From: Bacillota bacterium
GTDB taxonomy: Bacteria; Bacillota; UBA4882; UBA10575
NCBI GenBank assembly: GCA_012727425.1
Contig: JAAYHQ010000018.1
Location: forward strand, 1 to 49,602
Direction: 5' to 3'
Length of the DNA: 49,602 nt
The notes beneath the pieces were generated by a model that saw nothing but the letters and a program-made list of their open reading frames with translations, was not told the DNA's origin and searched no databases. How positions within the stretch are numbered: the first letter of the stretch is position 1; each line of letters opens with the position of its first letter. Shown one piece after another: positions 32,081 to 40,711 of the stretch. Both the position numbers and the translations under genes were made by a program.

Positions 32081-33560
32081 GCTCAACACCCACCTTTTGT
32101 GATTTAGTTTTGTAAATAAACCCTAATACCTGCAGGGCAATCAACGGAGTTAATGCAACCATCGCAATTACGCCAAAACCGTCAATTAAAACATTGGCGC
32201 TTTCCGTTGCTTCGGCGACGCCTTGCGCAAAGGCTAAAATAAAGGTGGCGGTCATCGGGCCGGAAGCAACACCCCCCGCATCAAAGGCGATCCCGATAAA
32301 TAAAGGCGGTACTACATAAGCGAGGCCGATGGCGATGATGTAACCCGGCAACAGAAAATGCCAGAGTTGGACCCCGGGGATGATTATTCTAACCATGGAA
32401 AAGGTGACGGCACAGCCCACACCCAATGAAAGGGCGAACAAGACGATCCGGCGCTTGACGTAGCCACTGGTGACGTTTTCGATCTGTGTCGTGAGAACAT
32501 AAACCGCCGGTTCGGCTAGGATAACGACTAAACCGAGGATAAAACCGATCAAGAACACGAGCCACGGTTGTTCTAGCAAAGCAAGGCGATAACCGACCAA
32601 ACTGCCGACATCCATAAAACCGGCATTTACTCCTGTTAAAAATAAGACCAAACCGATAAACGTATAGAGTAAACCCTTCATAATTTTCCTGAAAGCCCGC
32701 CGGGAAAGGTGAAAAGAGAGGACTTGAAAAAGCAAAAAGGTCAGTAATAAAGGGAGAAGGGCCAAGATTATATTCCTGGCGACGATGGGCAGTTGGTTTA
32801 GGAAAGGGACAAAAATAGAAAATGACTGAGCGATTTGCAATTCCAAGCTGCTGCTTAGTTCGCTGCCCCGGAAAAACAGACTCATGATCACTACCGCCAA
32901 GATGGCTCCGGAAGACGCCAATCCCACCAAGCCAAAGCTGTCTTCCTCCGATGCGGTGCCGTTCCTTTTTAAAGAAGAAACACCATAGGCGAGGGCGAGC
33001 ATAAACGGGACGGTTAGGGCACCAGTCGTGGCACCGGAAGCATCGAACGCAATGGCGATAAAGCCGGAGGAAGAGAAGATGCCTAAGAGCAGAATCAAAA
33101 GGTAGATCAGGGTCAGCATTTTATTTAATGGTTGGTTGTAAACAATACGAAAGAGTCCAAGGGTCATTAAGAGGGCGATACCTACCGAGACAACCACAAC
33201 GATACTTGCATGAGAAAGGCCGCCGAGCGTTACCGCTTGAACTTGACCGGCCAAGATGTGCAGATCGGGTTCGGCGATGGAGATAAAAAAACCTAAAAGC
33301 AAACCGGCGAGACCTACGGTCCAGACATTATTGCTTTGGGCGAGGGCATTACCCATCAGGTTCCCAATGGGGGTGATGCCGATGTCAACACCGAACAAGA
33401 AGATCGTCAGTCCGATGATGATGAAGAAAGCGCCGAGGAGAAACCGCACCAGCAAATAATGGTCAAGGGGGATAAAAGTAAAATTGAGCGCCAAGACAAT
33501 TGTTGTAACGGGTATTACCGCAAAAAGAACTTCTTTTAATTTTTGGAGAAGAACATTCAA
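32073..33560 (-). CDS. DUF1538 family membrane protein
   Basis: A 495-residue integral membrane protein with an internal duplication. Each half has a block like IAEPDLHILAGQVQAVT / LAEPAVYVLTTQIENVT and, later, IAFDASGATTGALTVPFML / IAFDAGGVASGPMTATFIL, plus FGVDIGITPIG / TGVNAGFMDVG. The symmetry and the acidic residues in membrane segments suggest a transporter or channel. TTG 33560 lies about 8 nt after AAAGGAAGTG; the in-frame extension to 33671 lacks a ribosome site and is hydrophilic, so it is not used. Co-encoded with the P-II-like protein. DUF1538 members are known next to P-II genes in other anaerobes; no substrate is established that I know of. Confidence 0.85.
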   Translation of the reverse strand: MNVLLQKLKEVLFAVIPVTTIVLALNFTFIPLDHYLLVRFLLGAFFIIIGLTIFLFGVDIGITPIGNLMGNALAQSNNVWTVGLAGLLLGFFISIAEPDLHILAGQVQAVTLGGLSHASIVVVVSVGIALLMTLGLFRIVYNQPLNKMLTLIYLLILLLGIFSSSGFIAIAFDASGATTGALTVPFMLALAYGVSSLKRNGTASEEDSFGLVGLASSGAILAVVIMSLFFRGSELSSSLELQIAQSFSIFVPFLNQLPIVARNIILALLPLLLTFLLFQVLSFHLSRRAFRKIMKGLLYTFIGLVLFLTGVNAGFMDVGSLVGYRLALLEQPWLVFLIGFILGLVVILAEPAVYVLTTQIENVTSGYVKRRIVLFALSLGVGCAVTFSMVRIIIPGVQLWHFLLPGYIIAIGLAYVVPPLFIGIAFDAGGVASGPMTATFILAFAQGVAEATESANVLIDGFGVIAMVALTPLIALQVLGFIYKTKSQKVGVEHG

Positions 33561-33792
33561 ATAGCCGTCACTTCCTTTCTCTATAAGGATGTCTGAGGAT
33601 AAAAAGTGAAGAAAAGCGTTTGGAGCGGATTTTCGCAAAAAAGGCATAAAGAATTGGGAAAATGGGGACAAGAGCGGTCATGTCTTTATTATAAAGGAAG
33701 AATCATGTTATTTACACCATTTATTTGCAGTTTTTTCTTAAATATGTTATGTAAAGCCGGAATACCATTATTCGCGCGCGATCAAGTATAAA

Positions 33793-33817
33793 AAAGACCT
33801 CAAAAATTGAGGTCTTT
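33793..33817 (-). terminator. Terminator after the radical SAM gene
   Basis: Perfect 11-bp stem (AAAGACCTCAA / TTGAGGTCTTT) with a 3-nt loop, followed on the minus strand by a T-run and ATAC. It lies 48 nt past the stop codon of the radical SAM gene. Confidence 0.8.
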
Positions 33818-33864
33818 CTGCTCTTTAATTACGGGGCCTTGTAGCTTTTCGCTTCTGGGCCTCT

Positions 33865-34884
33865 CTATGACCGGAAACACCGGGGGTCTTTCCCATAGAG
33901 TCCGTAGCCGGCGGCATAGGAGCGGGAACGGCAACCCCAGCATTGGCTCTTCAGGCCGCACTTTTGGCATCCGGCCGGTAAATTCGACTCAGTTTTTAGG
34001 TCCTGGAAAGTAAGATAGCCCCGGTGGGCGGCGACGATGTTTTGAAAGGAGTCTTCCTTCACGTTCAGGCCGGTTCTTTCTTCCCGGATCGTCGCGCATG
34101 GGGTCACAAACCCGTTATTTAGTACGGCGACGGTCGTGGCGCAATATTGTTTGTTGACACAGTTCATCGGCAGGTTACCGGCTTGAATCAGTTTACGGTA
34201 ATAGTTGTAGATTTTTTGGACATCTTCCGGTGGCGGAATAAACTTCAGTAATTCGGTTTGGCTATATCCGGGCCGTAAATAGGTGTGATAGACGTTGATC
34301 GAAGTCTGGATCCGGTACTCATGATAGAAAAATTCCATGGTGGCAATTAGATCATCAGCGGTCTGTAACCCGGTGAAGGTCACCGAGTTCAGGATCTGCG
34401 CGGGCGGGTAACCGATTTTGAGTAGGTGTTCAACCCCCTTAAGAATGACCTTAATATCATCCGCCCCCCGCCGGGGATGGAGGACTTCATATAATTTAGG
34501 GTCCAAAGTGGAGAGGTGAACGGAGATGTAGCCATCGGTACAGAGCGCGGCGGTTCTTTCTACGGTTTCCAGATCGGCAAAGGGTAGCCCGCCAGTCCAC
34601 ATGTTGTTTTTCAAACCTAAATTCTTTGCCTCTTCCATAAACCGGAAGATGTTTTTTCTTAATAAGGGTTCGCCGCCCAGCCATTCGATGGTGGAAAACC
34701 CCAATGCTTTTGCCTCCACCAAGACGGCGGAGATTATCTCGTCGGTTAATTCATTTTTAGTTTCCGCTACCGCATTCATATAACAATAAATACAGTCTTG
34801 ATAACATTTGTCGCCCACCTCCAACTGCAGGGCGTAAAAACCGTCGTGGTCATAATCGAACTGTAACTGTTCAAAGTCGAGCAT
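33865..34884 (-). CDS. Radical SAM/SPASM domain protein
   Basis: A 339-residue radical SAM enzyme. The SAM-cluster cysteines are Cys27, Cys31 and Cys34 (GDKCYQDCIYCYM), followed by the conserved EWLGGEPLLRK motif. The C-terminal 100 residues contain a SPASM-type auxiliary-cluster region: CATTVAVLNNGFVTPCATIRE, then CQKCGLKSQCWGCRSRSY. SPASM proteins modify peptides or proteins, or act in cofactor synthesis. No precursor peptide gene is recognised next to it, and the neighbouring polyamine operon has its own terminator, so the substrate is open. ATG 34884 follows AGAGGTGGTG. Single-gene transcript. Confidence 0.85.
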   Translation of the reverse strand: MLDFEQLQFDYDHDGFYALQLEVGDKCYQDCIYCYMNAVAETKNELTDEIISAVLVEAKALGFSTIEWLGGEPLLRKNIFRFMEEAKNLGLKNNMWTGGLPFADLETVERTAALCTDGYISVHLSTLDPKLYEVLHPRRGADDIKVILKGVEHLLKIGYPPAQILNSVTFTGLQTADDLIATMEFFYHEYRIQTSINVYHTYLRPGYSQTELLKFIPPPEDVQKIYNYYRKLIQAGNLPMNCVNKQYCATTVAVLNNGFVTPCATIREERTGLNVKEDSFQNIVAAHRGYLTFQDLKTESNLPAGCQKCGLKSQCWGCRSRSYAAGYGLYGKDPRCFRS

Positions 34885-35022
34885 GCCTTCACCACCTCTT
34901 GTGCAGTCCTTTGTGGCTGTGCCGTTAAACTAACTCCGATCATACCATTGGACGGGGTGTAAAGCAAGCTCCTCTGCCTTGGTGGGTAAAATGGACATGG
35001 AACAAAACGATTCCGCGGCATG

Positions 35023-35060
35023 TAATGAAAAACGGCTTTCTGAAAAGCCGTTTCATTATA
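35023..35060 (-). terminator. Terminator of the polyamine operon
   Basis: A stem of about 15 bp (TAATGAAA-ACGGCTTT with one bulged A, against AAAGCCGTTTCATTA) directly after the speB stop, followed on the minus strand by TTTTTC within the second arm. It ends the speD-speA-speE-speB transcript. Confidence 0.75.
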
Positions 35061-35070
35061 ACCCATATCC

Positions 35071-35925
35071 TTATATACTCACTGCGATGATCAGCTCGCG
35101 CAAAACTTTGGCGGCCACGGCAGTGGAGACACCGCTCTGGTCATAATGGGGAGCCAATTCAACCAGGTCCCCGCCGATGATGTTAAGGGCCGAAACGGTT
35201 TGGAGAGCGGAAACCAAGTCGTGGAAAGAAACCCCGCCCGCCTCCGGAGTACCGGTGCCCGGCAGGACGGAAGGATCAAGGACGTCCAGATCGATGGAGA
35301 GGTAGACCGGCCGCTGGCCAATGGCGTCAACGGCCGCCGCCAGACCGGTAAAGTCATGCATCTGTAAGACCGTATGTCCGGCTTTGGCCCAGTGAAACTC
35401 TTCCCTGGTTCCGCTGCGGATCCCAAATTGCCAGATCCGGCCGTCGCCCAATACCTCCCAGACCCGGCGCATCACCGTGGCATGGGAAAGGGGTTCATCC
35501 AGGTAGGTGGAGCGCAGGTCGGTGTGGGCGTCAAAATGGAGCACCACCAGATCGGTATATTGGTGTTTAGCTTCGATGATGGCGGGGAGCGAGATCAGGT
35601 GTTCGCCGCCGATCAGGATCAGCTTTTTTTTGTGTTGAAAAACACGGCGTGCCTCTTCTTGGACAAGCTGCAAAGTTTTTTCGGTGGCGCCGAAGGGCAG
35701 TTCCAGATCGCCCAGGTCACAGAGGGTGAAATCGGTTAAATCAGCGTCAAAGTAAGGGCTGTAGGTTTCAAGCCCGTCCGATTCCAGCCGGATCTGGGCC
35801 GGCGCAAAACGGGCACCCGGACGGAAGGAGACGGTTCCGTCGAAGGGGACCCCCAAAAGAACAAGGTTGGCGGCGGCAAAATCACGTCCGCAGCCGATGA
35901 AGACCGGACCGGTGGCATTAATCAT
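35071..35925 (-). CDS. speB: Agmatinase
   Basis: Hydrolyses agmatine to putrescine and urea with a dinuclear manganese centre; with arginine decarboxylase and spermidine synthase encoded upstream this completes spermidine synthesis from arginine. The product is 284 residues. All ureohydrolase metal ligands are present: His109 (GGEHL), Asp132, His134 and Asp136 (FDAHTDLR), Asp212 and Asp214 (SIDLDVLDPS). The family motif GTGTPEAGG is at the expected place. ATG 35925 overlaps the speE stop by 8 nt and follows AGGAG, so the two are translationally coupled; a longer N-terminus running to 35964 lies wholly inside speE and is less likely. Last gene of the operon. Confidence 0.94.
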   Translation of the reverse strand: MINATGPVFIGCGRDFAAANLVLLGVPFDGTVSFRPGARFAPAQIRLESDGLETYSPYFDADLTDFTLCDLGDLELPFGATEKTLQLVQEEARRVFQHKKKLILIGGEHLISLPAIIEAKHQYTDLVVLHFDAHTDLRSTYLDEPLSHATVMRRVWEVLGDGRIWQFGIRSGTREEFHWAKAGHTVLQMHDFTGLAAAVDAIGQRPVYLSIDLDVLDPSVLPGTGTPEAGGVSFHDLVSALQTVSALNIIGGDLVELAPHYDQSGVSTAVAAKVLRELIIAVSI

Positions 35926-36814
35926 CGGCGGCCAGCAACTCCTGGACGTAAGTGGGGAGGGCAAAGGCAGCCGTATGCAAGCCGGTATTATAATATCTGG
36001 TTTTCAGCTTAAATTGCTGCCACAATTCGGGTTTAAAATCGGCGACCGGATCGAGGGTCTTGGCGGCAAAACCGAACAGCCAATGACCGGAAGGGTAGGT
36101 TGGCATAAAAAACTGGTAAACCTTGGCGATGGGGAAGGTGGCTTTAATCTTTTGGTGGGCCCGCTTCATCTCCCGGGCATCCCGCGGGTAATAAGGGCTT
36201 TCGTGCTGGTTGATTAAGATCCCGTTTGGGGTCAGGGCCCGGTAACAGTTGCGGTAAAATTCCAGGGTGAACAGGCCTTCGCCCGGACCGATCGGATCGG
36301 TGGAGTCAACCAGGATCAAATCATAAGTCCCTTCCGGCGCGTTTTTAACGAACTCCACCCCGTCAACGAAATGCAGTTTAAGCCGGGGTTCGCTGTCGAA
36401 GACGGAGGCGGTTTGGGGTAAATACTGCTGGCAGAGGCGGACCACCCGCTCATCGATCTCGACCTGATCAATCTGCTGAACGGTTGGGTAGCGCGCCACT
36501 TCACGGGCGGTGCCGCCGTCGCCGCCGCCGATAATCAACACCTTCCGAATCCCGGGGTTGGTGGCAAAGGCGGGATGGCAGATCATTTCATGGTAGATGA
36601 ACTCATCTTTCTCCGTCATCATGATATACCCGTCAAGCGTAAAAAAAGTACCAAAGGTCGGATTCTTGAAGAAATCGATCCTTTGGAACTTGGTTTGTTC
36701 GGACCACAGGGGCTCCACTTTAATCGAAAAACGCACATCATCGGTATGATATTCCGAAAACCACAGATCAACCAATTGATTAACCCCCTCTTCAGGTTTT
36801 TCTGTTCTTACCAC
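35918..36814 (-). CDS. speE: Spermidine synthase
   Basis: Transfers the aminopropyl group of decarboxylated S-adenosylmethionine to putrescine, forming spermidine. 298 residues. Conserved parts are LDGYIMMTEKDEFIYHEMI near residues 60-78, the glycine-rich cofactor loop LIIGGGDGGTARE, the acidic VEIDERVV strand end, and the catalytic-site segment LVDSTDPIGPGEGLF. The GTG start at 36814 follows AGGG by about 7 nt and lies just after the stop of the decarboxylase gene. The N-terminal 20 residues (EKPEEGVNQLVDLWFSEYH) are typical for the Firmicute/Thermotoga type. Third gene in speD-speA-speE-speB. Confidence 0.95.
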   Translation of the reverse strand: MVRTEKPEEGVNQLVDLWFSEYHTDDVRFSIKVEPLWSEQTKFQRIDFFKNPTFGTFFTLDGYIMMTEKDEFIYHEMICHPAFATNPGIRKVLIIGGGDGGTAREVARYPTVQQIDQVEIDERVVRLCQQYLPQTASVFDSEPRLKLHFVDGVEFVKNAPEGTYDLILVDSTDPIGPGEGLFTLEFYRNCYRALTPNGILINQHESPYYPRDAREMKRAHQKIKATFPIAKVYQFFMPTYPSGHWLFGFAAKTLDPVADFKPELWQQFKLKTRYYNTGLHTAAFALPTYVQELLAADD

Positions 36815-36823
36815 CCAAAAACC

Positions 36824-38287
36824 CTATTCACCTAGGACTTTAATGAAGTCGGTGTTACCGTGGTCATTCATGATGATACAATTCTGTTTGCGGTAAAAAT
36901 TGTAATGGTCGATAATCTCCGCGGTGATCCGTTCACCCGGAATCACCAGGGGAATGCCGGGTGGATAAATCATGATCGATTCACCGCTGATTTCACCACA
37001 GGCTTCCGCGACGGGAACCTGTTTTTTGACACTGTAAAACGCATCGCGGGGGGCGACCACGGTTTGCGGCCGGGTAAAAAAGCCGCTCATCGGTGGGAGG
37101 TGGAAAGGCGGTTTTTGCCCATAATATTCCTGGCTCAACTTGCGGAAGGCGTTGACCAGTTGGGTCAGATTCTCCGCCGTATCGCCGGGGCCGGTGACCG
37201 CCAGTACCACATAGGTTTCGGCCAGTTCCAACTGGATATTGTACTTTTCTTTAAAGAGATCATAAACTTCGAAGCCGGTCAGCCCCAGCTCGTTCACCTT
37301 TACCACTAATTTGGTCTCGTCGTAATCGTAAATCTCTTTTCCGTTGACATAATCGTCGCGGGTGATGACCCTTAAACCCGGGATCTTATTAATCTCCGCT
37401 TTTGCCATTGCACTTAAAGCAAGGAGATTGCTCCAGATTTCCCGGCCGTTAAAGACCAAATGCTTCCGGGCCAGGTCGAGGCTGGCCAACAGTAAATAGG
37501 AAGCGCTTGTTGTTTGCATCAGATTAATAATGGTGCGAACTTTTTCTTTACTGATCAGCCCTTCGTTGAGGAGGATGGCGGAGGTCTGGGTTAAAGAGCC
37601 TCCGGTTTTGTGGAGGCTGACCGTGGACATGTCCGCACCCACCTGCATCGCCGCGTCCGGTAAATCCGGATGAAAAGGAAAATGGGAGCCATGGGCTTCA
37701 TCAACCAAGACCGGAATCCCGTGGCGGTGGGCCAGCCGTACAATGGCCTTGAGATCGGAGACGGTTCCAAAATAGGTGGGGTTGTTGAGAAAAATACCTT
37801 TCACACCGGGGTTCGCTTTGATTGCTTCTTTGACCGCAGTATAGGTTACCCCGTTGGTGATTCCATATTCAGGGTCAATCTCCGGGTCGATAAAGACCGG
37901 AAGGGCACCGCTCAGAATAACCCCATTGATCGCCGATTTATGCACATTCCGCGGCATGATGATCTTGTCCTTTGGCCCGCAGGCGGACATGATCATGGTG
38001 ATCACACCAAAGGTTGAACCGTTCACCAGCAGGAAAGCCTGGTCCGCGCCGTACGCATCGGCCATTAAGGCTTCGGCTTCTTTAATAATCCCCGTGGGGT
38101 TCGAAAGTACATCCAGATCTTTGGTGGAGTTGGCATCATATAAAACGATCTGTTCGCTGAAGGCTTCCGCCAGCGGCGAATCCGGATTTTTCTTGTGGCC
38201 GGGCACATCAAAGTGGACGATCTTGGCCTGGGTGTAGTTTTTAAGCCCTGTATAAATAGGTGTTACTGCGTGTTTGCTTAAATCCAT
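36824..38287 (-). CDS. speA: Arginine decarboxylase (PLP-dependent, aspartate-aminotransferase fold)
   Basis: Decarboxylates arginine to agmatine; lysine or ornithine cannot be excluded from sequence alone, but the agmatinase two genes on supports arginine. 487 residues, the short Firmicute type without the wing domain. From ATG 38287 the pyridoxal-phosphate residues are Asp197 and His199 (VDEAHGSHFPFHP) and Schiff-base Lys227 (SLHKTGGSLTQ). The N-terminal FDVPGHKKNPDSPL is the family signature, and the C-terminal domain has YPPGIPLVIPGE. A GGAGGC site lies 9 nt before the start. Sits between speD and speE with a gap of only about 20 nt on the speD side. Confidence 0.92.
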   Translation of the reverse strand: MDLSKHAVTPIYTGLKNYTQAKIVHFDVPGHKKNPDSPLAEAFSEQIVLYDANSTKDLDVLSNPTGIIKEAEALMADAYGADQAFLLVNGSTFGVITMIMSACGPKDKIIMPRNVHKSAINGVILSGALPVFIDPEIDPEYGITNGVTYTAVKEAIKANPGVKGIFLNNPTYFGTVSDLKAIVRLAHRHGIPVLVDEAHGSHFPFHPDLPDAAMQVGADMSTVSLHKTGGSLTQTSAILLNEGLISKEKVRTIINLMQTTSASYLLLASLDLARKHLVFNGREIWSNLLALSAMAKAEINKIPGLRVITRDDYVNGKEIYDYDETKLVVKVNELGLTGFEVYDLFKEKYNIQLELAETYVVLAVTGPGDTAENLTQLVNAFRKLSQEYYGQKPPFHLPPMSGFFTRPQTVVAPRDAFYSVKKQVPVAEACGEISGESIMIYPPGIPLVIPGERITAEIIDHYNFYRKQNCIIMNDHGNTDFIKVLGE

Positions 38288-38309
38288 CAAAAAAGCCTCC
38301 GCCCCACAC

Positions 38310-39098
38310 TTACGGAAGATTCATTCCGTGGAAGATCTCGTCCATCTCCTTCTGCAAGCGGCGGGTGATTTCCCGCGCTTCTCCCGGGTGAATATCTTTT
38401 TCGGAAAAACCGAAAAGATAGTTGTCCAGTTCAAAATGTTTAAGTTTACACTTGGTGTGGTAGATGTTCTCCTGGTAGATATTGACATCAATCATTTGGT
38501 ATTTGTCTAGAATACTCTGGTCAATATAGTCCTGGATCGATTTAAATTTGTGGTCATTAAAAATCTTTTGACCGGTAATATCCCGGGTAAAACCGCGTAC
38601 CCGGTAGTCGATGGTCATGATGTCCGTATCAAAACTATTGATCAGATAATTTAGGGCTTTGAGCGGAGAGATCTGGCCACAGGTTGAAACGTCTATATCA
38701 GCACGGAAGGTGCACACCCCGTCGTGCGGATGGTATTCCGGATAGGTATGGACCGAGATATGGCTCTTGTCGAGGTGGGCAAGGATGACTTCCGGCTCCA
38801 GGGAAGAGGCTTGATTCTGCTGAAGCATGTTACCATTATTTTCTTCGCAGACCAAAAGGGTAACGCTGGCGCCTTGGGGGTCATAATCTTGGTTGGCAAT
38901 GCTTAATATATTGGCGCCAATGATTTCGGTTACGTTCTTTAGAATCTGCGTTAATCTTTCGGCATTATAGTGTTCATCAATATAAGCGATATAGGCATTA
39001 CGGTCGGAAACGGTTTTGGTGTAACAGATATCATACATACTAAAAGCCAACGTTTTGGTGAGGTTGTTAAACCCGTGCAGTTTGAGTTTGTTTTTCAT
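38310..39098 (-). CDS. speD: S-adenosylmethionine decarboxylase proenzyme, class 1A
   Basis: Makes decarboxylated S-adenosylmethionine, the aminopropyl donor for SpeE. The proenzyme cleaves itself to give a pyruvoyl cofactor. 262 residues, the long E. coli type, not the 120-residue archaeal/Bacillus type. The cleavage site is Lys111-Ser112 in [16 protein letters not shown] and the proton-donor Cys140 lies in VSTCGQIS, the same numbering as in the E. coli enzyme. The start follows GGGGGGTAG. It is the first gene of the operon, behind a good minus-strand promoter at 39201-39230, with a leader of about 95 nt. Having the long type in a Firmicute is known but less usual. Confidence 0.95.
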   Translation of the reverse strand: MKNKLKLHGFNNLTKTLAFSMYDICYTKTVSDRNAYIAYIDEHYNAERLTQILKNVTEIIGANILSIANQDYDPQGASVTLLVCEENNGNMLQQNQASSLEPEVILAHLDKSHISVHTYPEYHPHDGVCTFRADIDVSTCGQISPLKALNYLINSFDTDIMTIDYRVRGFTRDITGQKIFNDHKFKSIQDYIDQSILDKYQMIDVNIYQENIYHTKCKLKHFELDNYLFGFSEKDIHPGEAREITRRLQKEMDEIFHGMNLP

Positions 39099-39200
39099 TT
39101 ATCTACCCCCCAACATGTTATTAAGCCCCCGTTTATACCGGGTAATACCTTTAATGTAATGACCAAGGACGAAAAGGCCTTTGCGTTCATCATTCACCTG

Positions 39201-39230
39201 ATTATAGTTAAATTATTCAAGGTAAGTCAA
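39201..39230 (-). promoter_or_regulatory. Promoter of the polyamine operon
   Basis: On the minus strand TTGACT (39230-39225), an 18-nt spacer and TATAAT (39206-39201). The next gene in that direction is speD, about 100 nt on. The rest of 39231-39430 holds no recognisable feature. Confidence 0.65.
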
Positions 39231-39436
39231 GGGGTAACCGGCAAGAATTATTTGCCCACTTTGGCCGGGCTTGGGCTCCTTATTAGTTGGGGAGGTTCCC
39301 GTTTGTACCAATGCCCTTCGCCAACGTCTGTAAAAGCGACCGGTTTTACAAGACCGATTCTTCAATTATCATATTTTTACCCGGTTGTCAACTACAGTTT
39401 ATTAACAGATTCAGGCCCAGGCGAAAGGGAAGAAAA

Positions 39437-39470
39437 AAACCGCCGTTGTAAAAAAATCAAACGGCGGTTT
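39437..39470 (-). terminator. Terminator on the minus strand after a 41-codon gene
   Basis: Perfect 11-bp stem (AAACCGCCGTT / AACGGCGGTTT) with a 12-nt loop and a run of seven T on the minus strand. It is about 90 nt past the stop of the small minus-strand ORF, which it would terminate. Confidence 0.75.
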
Positions 39471-39561
39471 AACTGGGGGAATTAAGTAGAAATCAAAAAA
39501 GGCTCTGTGGTTTAAAGTTCGGTTTAAACTGGTTAAGGGTTTTAGGGTTTTTGCTTAGCAG

Positions 39562-39687
39562 TCATGATGCGTTTCGGGTTTGGTGACATGAACCGTACCC
39601 CGGGGATGTTCCGGCGGGGACGAACGGTTCCGGCCCATAATCCCTTAGCTCCGGATGATGGGGAAAAGAGGGGTACATGTTGTTCAT
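39562..39687 (-). CDS. 41-residue Pro/His-rich small protein
   Basis: ATG 39687 is about 10 nt after GGGGTGAG on the minus strand. The product starts MNNMYPSFPHHPELRDYGPE and continues PFVPAGTSPGYGSCHQTRNAS, rich in Pro, Gly, Tyr and His, with one Cys. It has no signal peptide or membrane segment. The composition recalls small spore-coat proteins, but there is no family match I can name. Support for a real gene comes from its surroundings: CATATAAT upstream (39724-39730 on the minus strand), a ribosome site, and a strong minus-strand terminator 90 nt beyond the stop. CATATAAT also resembles the -10 box used by sporulation sigma factors. Confidence 0.5.
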   Translation of the reverse strand: MNNMYPSFPHHPELRDYGPEPFVPAGTSPGYGSCHQTRNAS

Positions 39688-39737
39688 AGCGTGGCGCTCA
39701 CCCCGTTTTTACAGATGATGTTCATTATATGCGTTGT

Positions 39738-40014
39738 GGACAAGAAACGGTGTGAACCGGAGAAAAATTCGGCCAGTGTCAGGGTGTCTTGTTCCTGATT
39801 TCCTCTGTGGGCAACAAACGGAGCAGGGTAAATCCCGTCCTGGGCTCAGCCTCGCTGGACGTTAAGGTGTTACCTTGGGAGCACCATATTTTCTCCTAAC
39901 GTTAATAATATAAGCTAAATCATAAATCAATCTAAATCGCTTGTCGGGAAATGATTGCGGCGAAAGCCAACACCCCATGTACGTCAAGGAGTAAGACCGG
40001 ATCCTAGCCGGTGG
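39738..40014. other. Intergenic stretch without a recognised feature
   Basis: Between the 41-codon gene and the next plus-strand ORF. A short A+T-rich part (39890-39940) could hold a promoter for the plus-strand gene, but no pair of hexamers stands out. No credible ORF was found. Confidence 0.4.
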
Positions 40015-40458
40015 ATGGAAGGTTGTTGGGCAAGGTTTGTTGAAATACGGAAAGGTTGCGGGTATAACCTCCTGGGAGAAAGCGGAGAATATACTAAGGA
40101 AGCTGGCTTCCATGCCGTCTACATCCAAGAGCTAACCGGAGGGTTGAATTTGCAAGAAGGTTCTTTCGGGACTGACGGTCCTTTAATCATCGAGAACCGC
40201 CAATTTGTGGAGTATGAAGAAGAAGACATTCAACGCCTTAACGAGATCGAGGAGCGAAAATTTGTGGAAAATCCCCGGGTCCAGCAGGTCAAGAGGGCAG
40301 TCGAAGCTGAACTGGGCAGGGCCGGCCACTGGGAAAAGCACTGGTTGACGATTGATCCCAGTGGGCGGCGGGTGTACGCTCATATCTACTTTGGGGATGA
40401 CCGGGCCCTGGCGGTAACCGCCGATGGGGAGATTATTAAGGAAATAAGTTATCGTTGA
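40015..40458 (+). CDS. Hypothetical protein
   Basis: From ATG 40015 the product is 147 residues; the frame is open further upstream to a TTG at 39955 but that part (RRKPTPHVRQGVRPDPS) looks non-coding. The middle is acidic and helical (VEYEEEDIQRLNEIEERKF, then VKRAVEAEL). The C-terminal 40 residues look like a small beta domain (HWLTIDPSGRRVYAHIYF, ALAVTADGEIIKEISY). No signal peptide, membrane helix or catalytic motif is seen, and I do not recognise the family. The start is uncertain; the N-terminus has no good ribosome site and might be damaged. A strong terminator follows the stop. Confidence 0.5.
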   Translation: MEGCWARFVEIRKGCGYNLLGESGEYTKEAGFHAVYIQELTGGLNLQEGSFGTDGPLIIENRQFVEYEEEDIQRLNEIEERKFVENPRVQQVKRAVEAELGRAGHWEKHWLTIDPSGRRVYAHIYFGDDRALAVTADGEIIKEISYR

Positions 40459-40493
40459 CGCCACGAGCAGAGAAAGTAAAGCATACCGTCGAC

Positions 40494-40520
40494 AAAAAAG
40501 ACCCGCCGGGGTCTTTTTTT
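40494..40520 (+). terminator. Terminator upstream of copA
   Basis: Stem AAAAAGACCC / GGGTCTTTTT with a 5-nt CGCCG loop and a run of T, about 35 nt after the hypothetical gene. It insulates copA from upstream transcription. Confidence 0.85.
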
Positions 40521-40711
40521 ACATGCGTAACCGGATCGTAATGAAAAGTTATTGACAAATGGCAGAAAAAATCCGTGGTCTGGTGTATAATTAGGGCAAA
40601 TAAGGTAAGTAGAGAGACGGTAGAGCCGGCGAATTGAAAAGAGTAAAACCCGACGTTAAGTGTGGTCAAAAAGCGGATCGGCTTTTAGGACTGCGGAAAG
40701 GGTGGAATGAA

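Noticed and set aside
33561-33671. N-terminal extension of the DUF1538 protein
   Set aside because: The extra 37 residues lack a ribosome site and family similarity, while TTG 33560 has AAAGGAAGTG at proper distance.
40552-40591. TTGACA and TATAAT upstream of copA as a promoter
   Set aside because: The hexamers are perfect but 28 nt apart, beyond the 16-20 nt a sigma-A promoter allows; one of them may be used with a weak partner.
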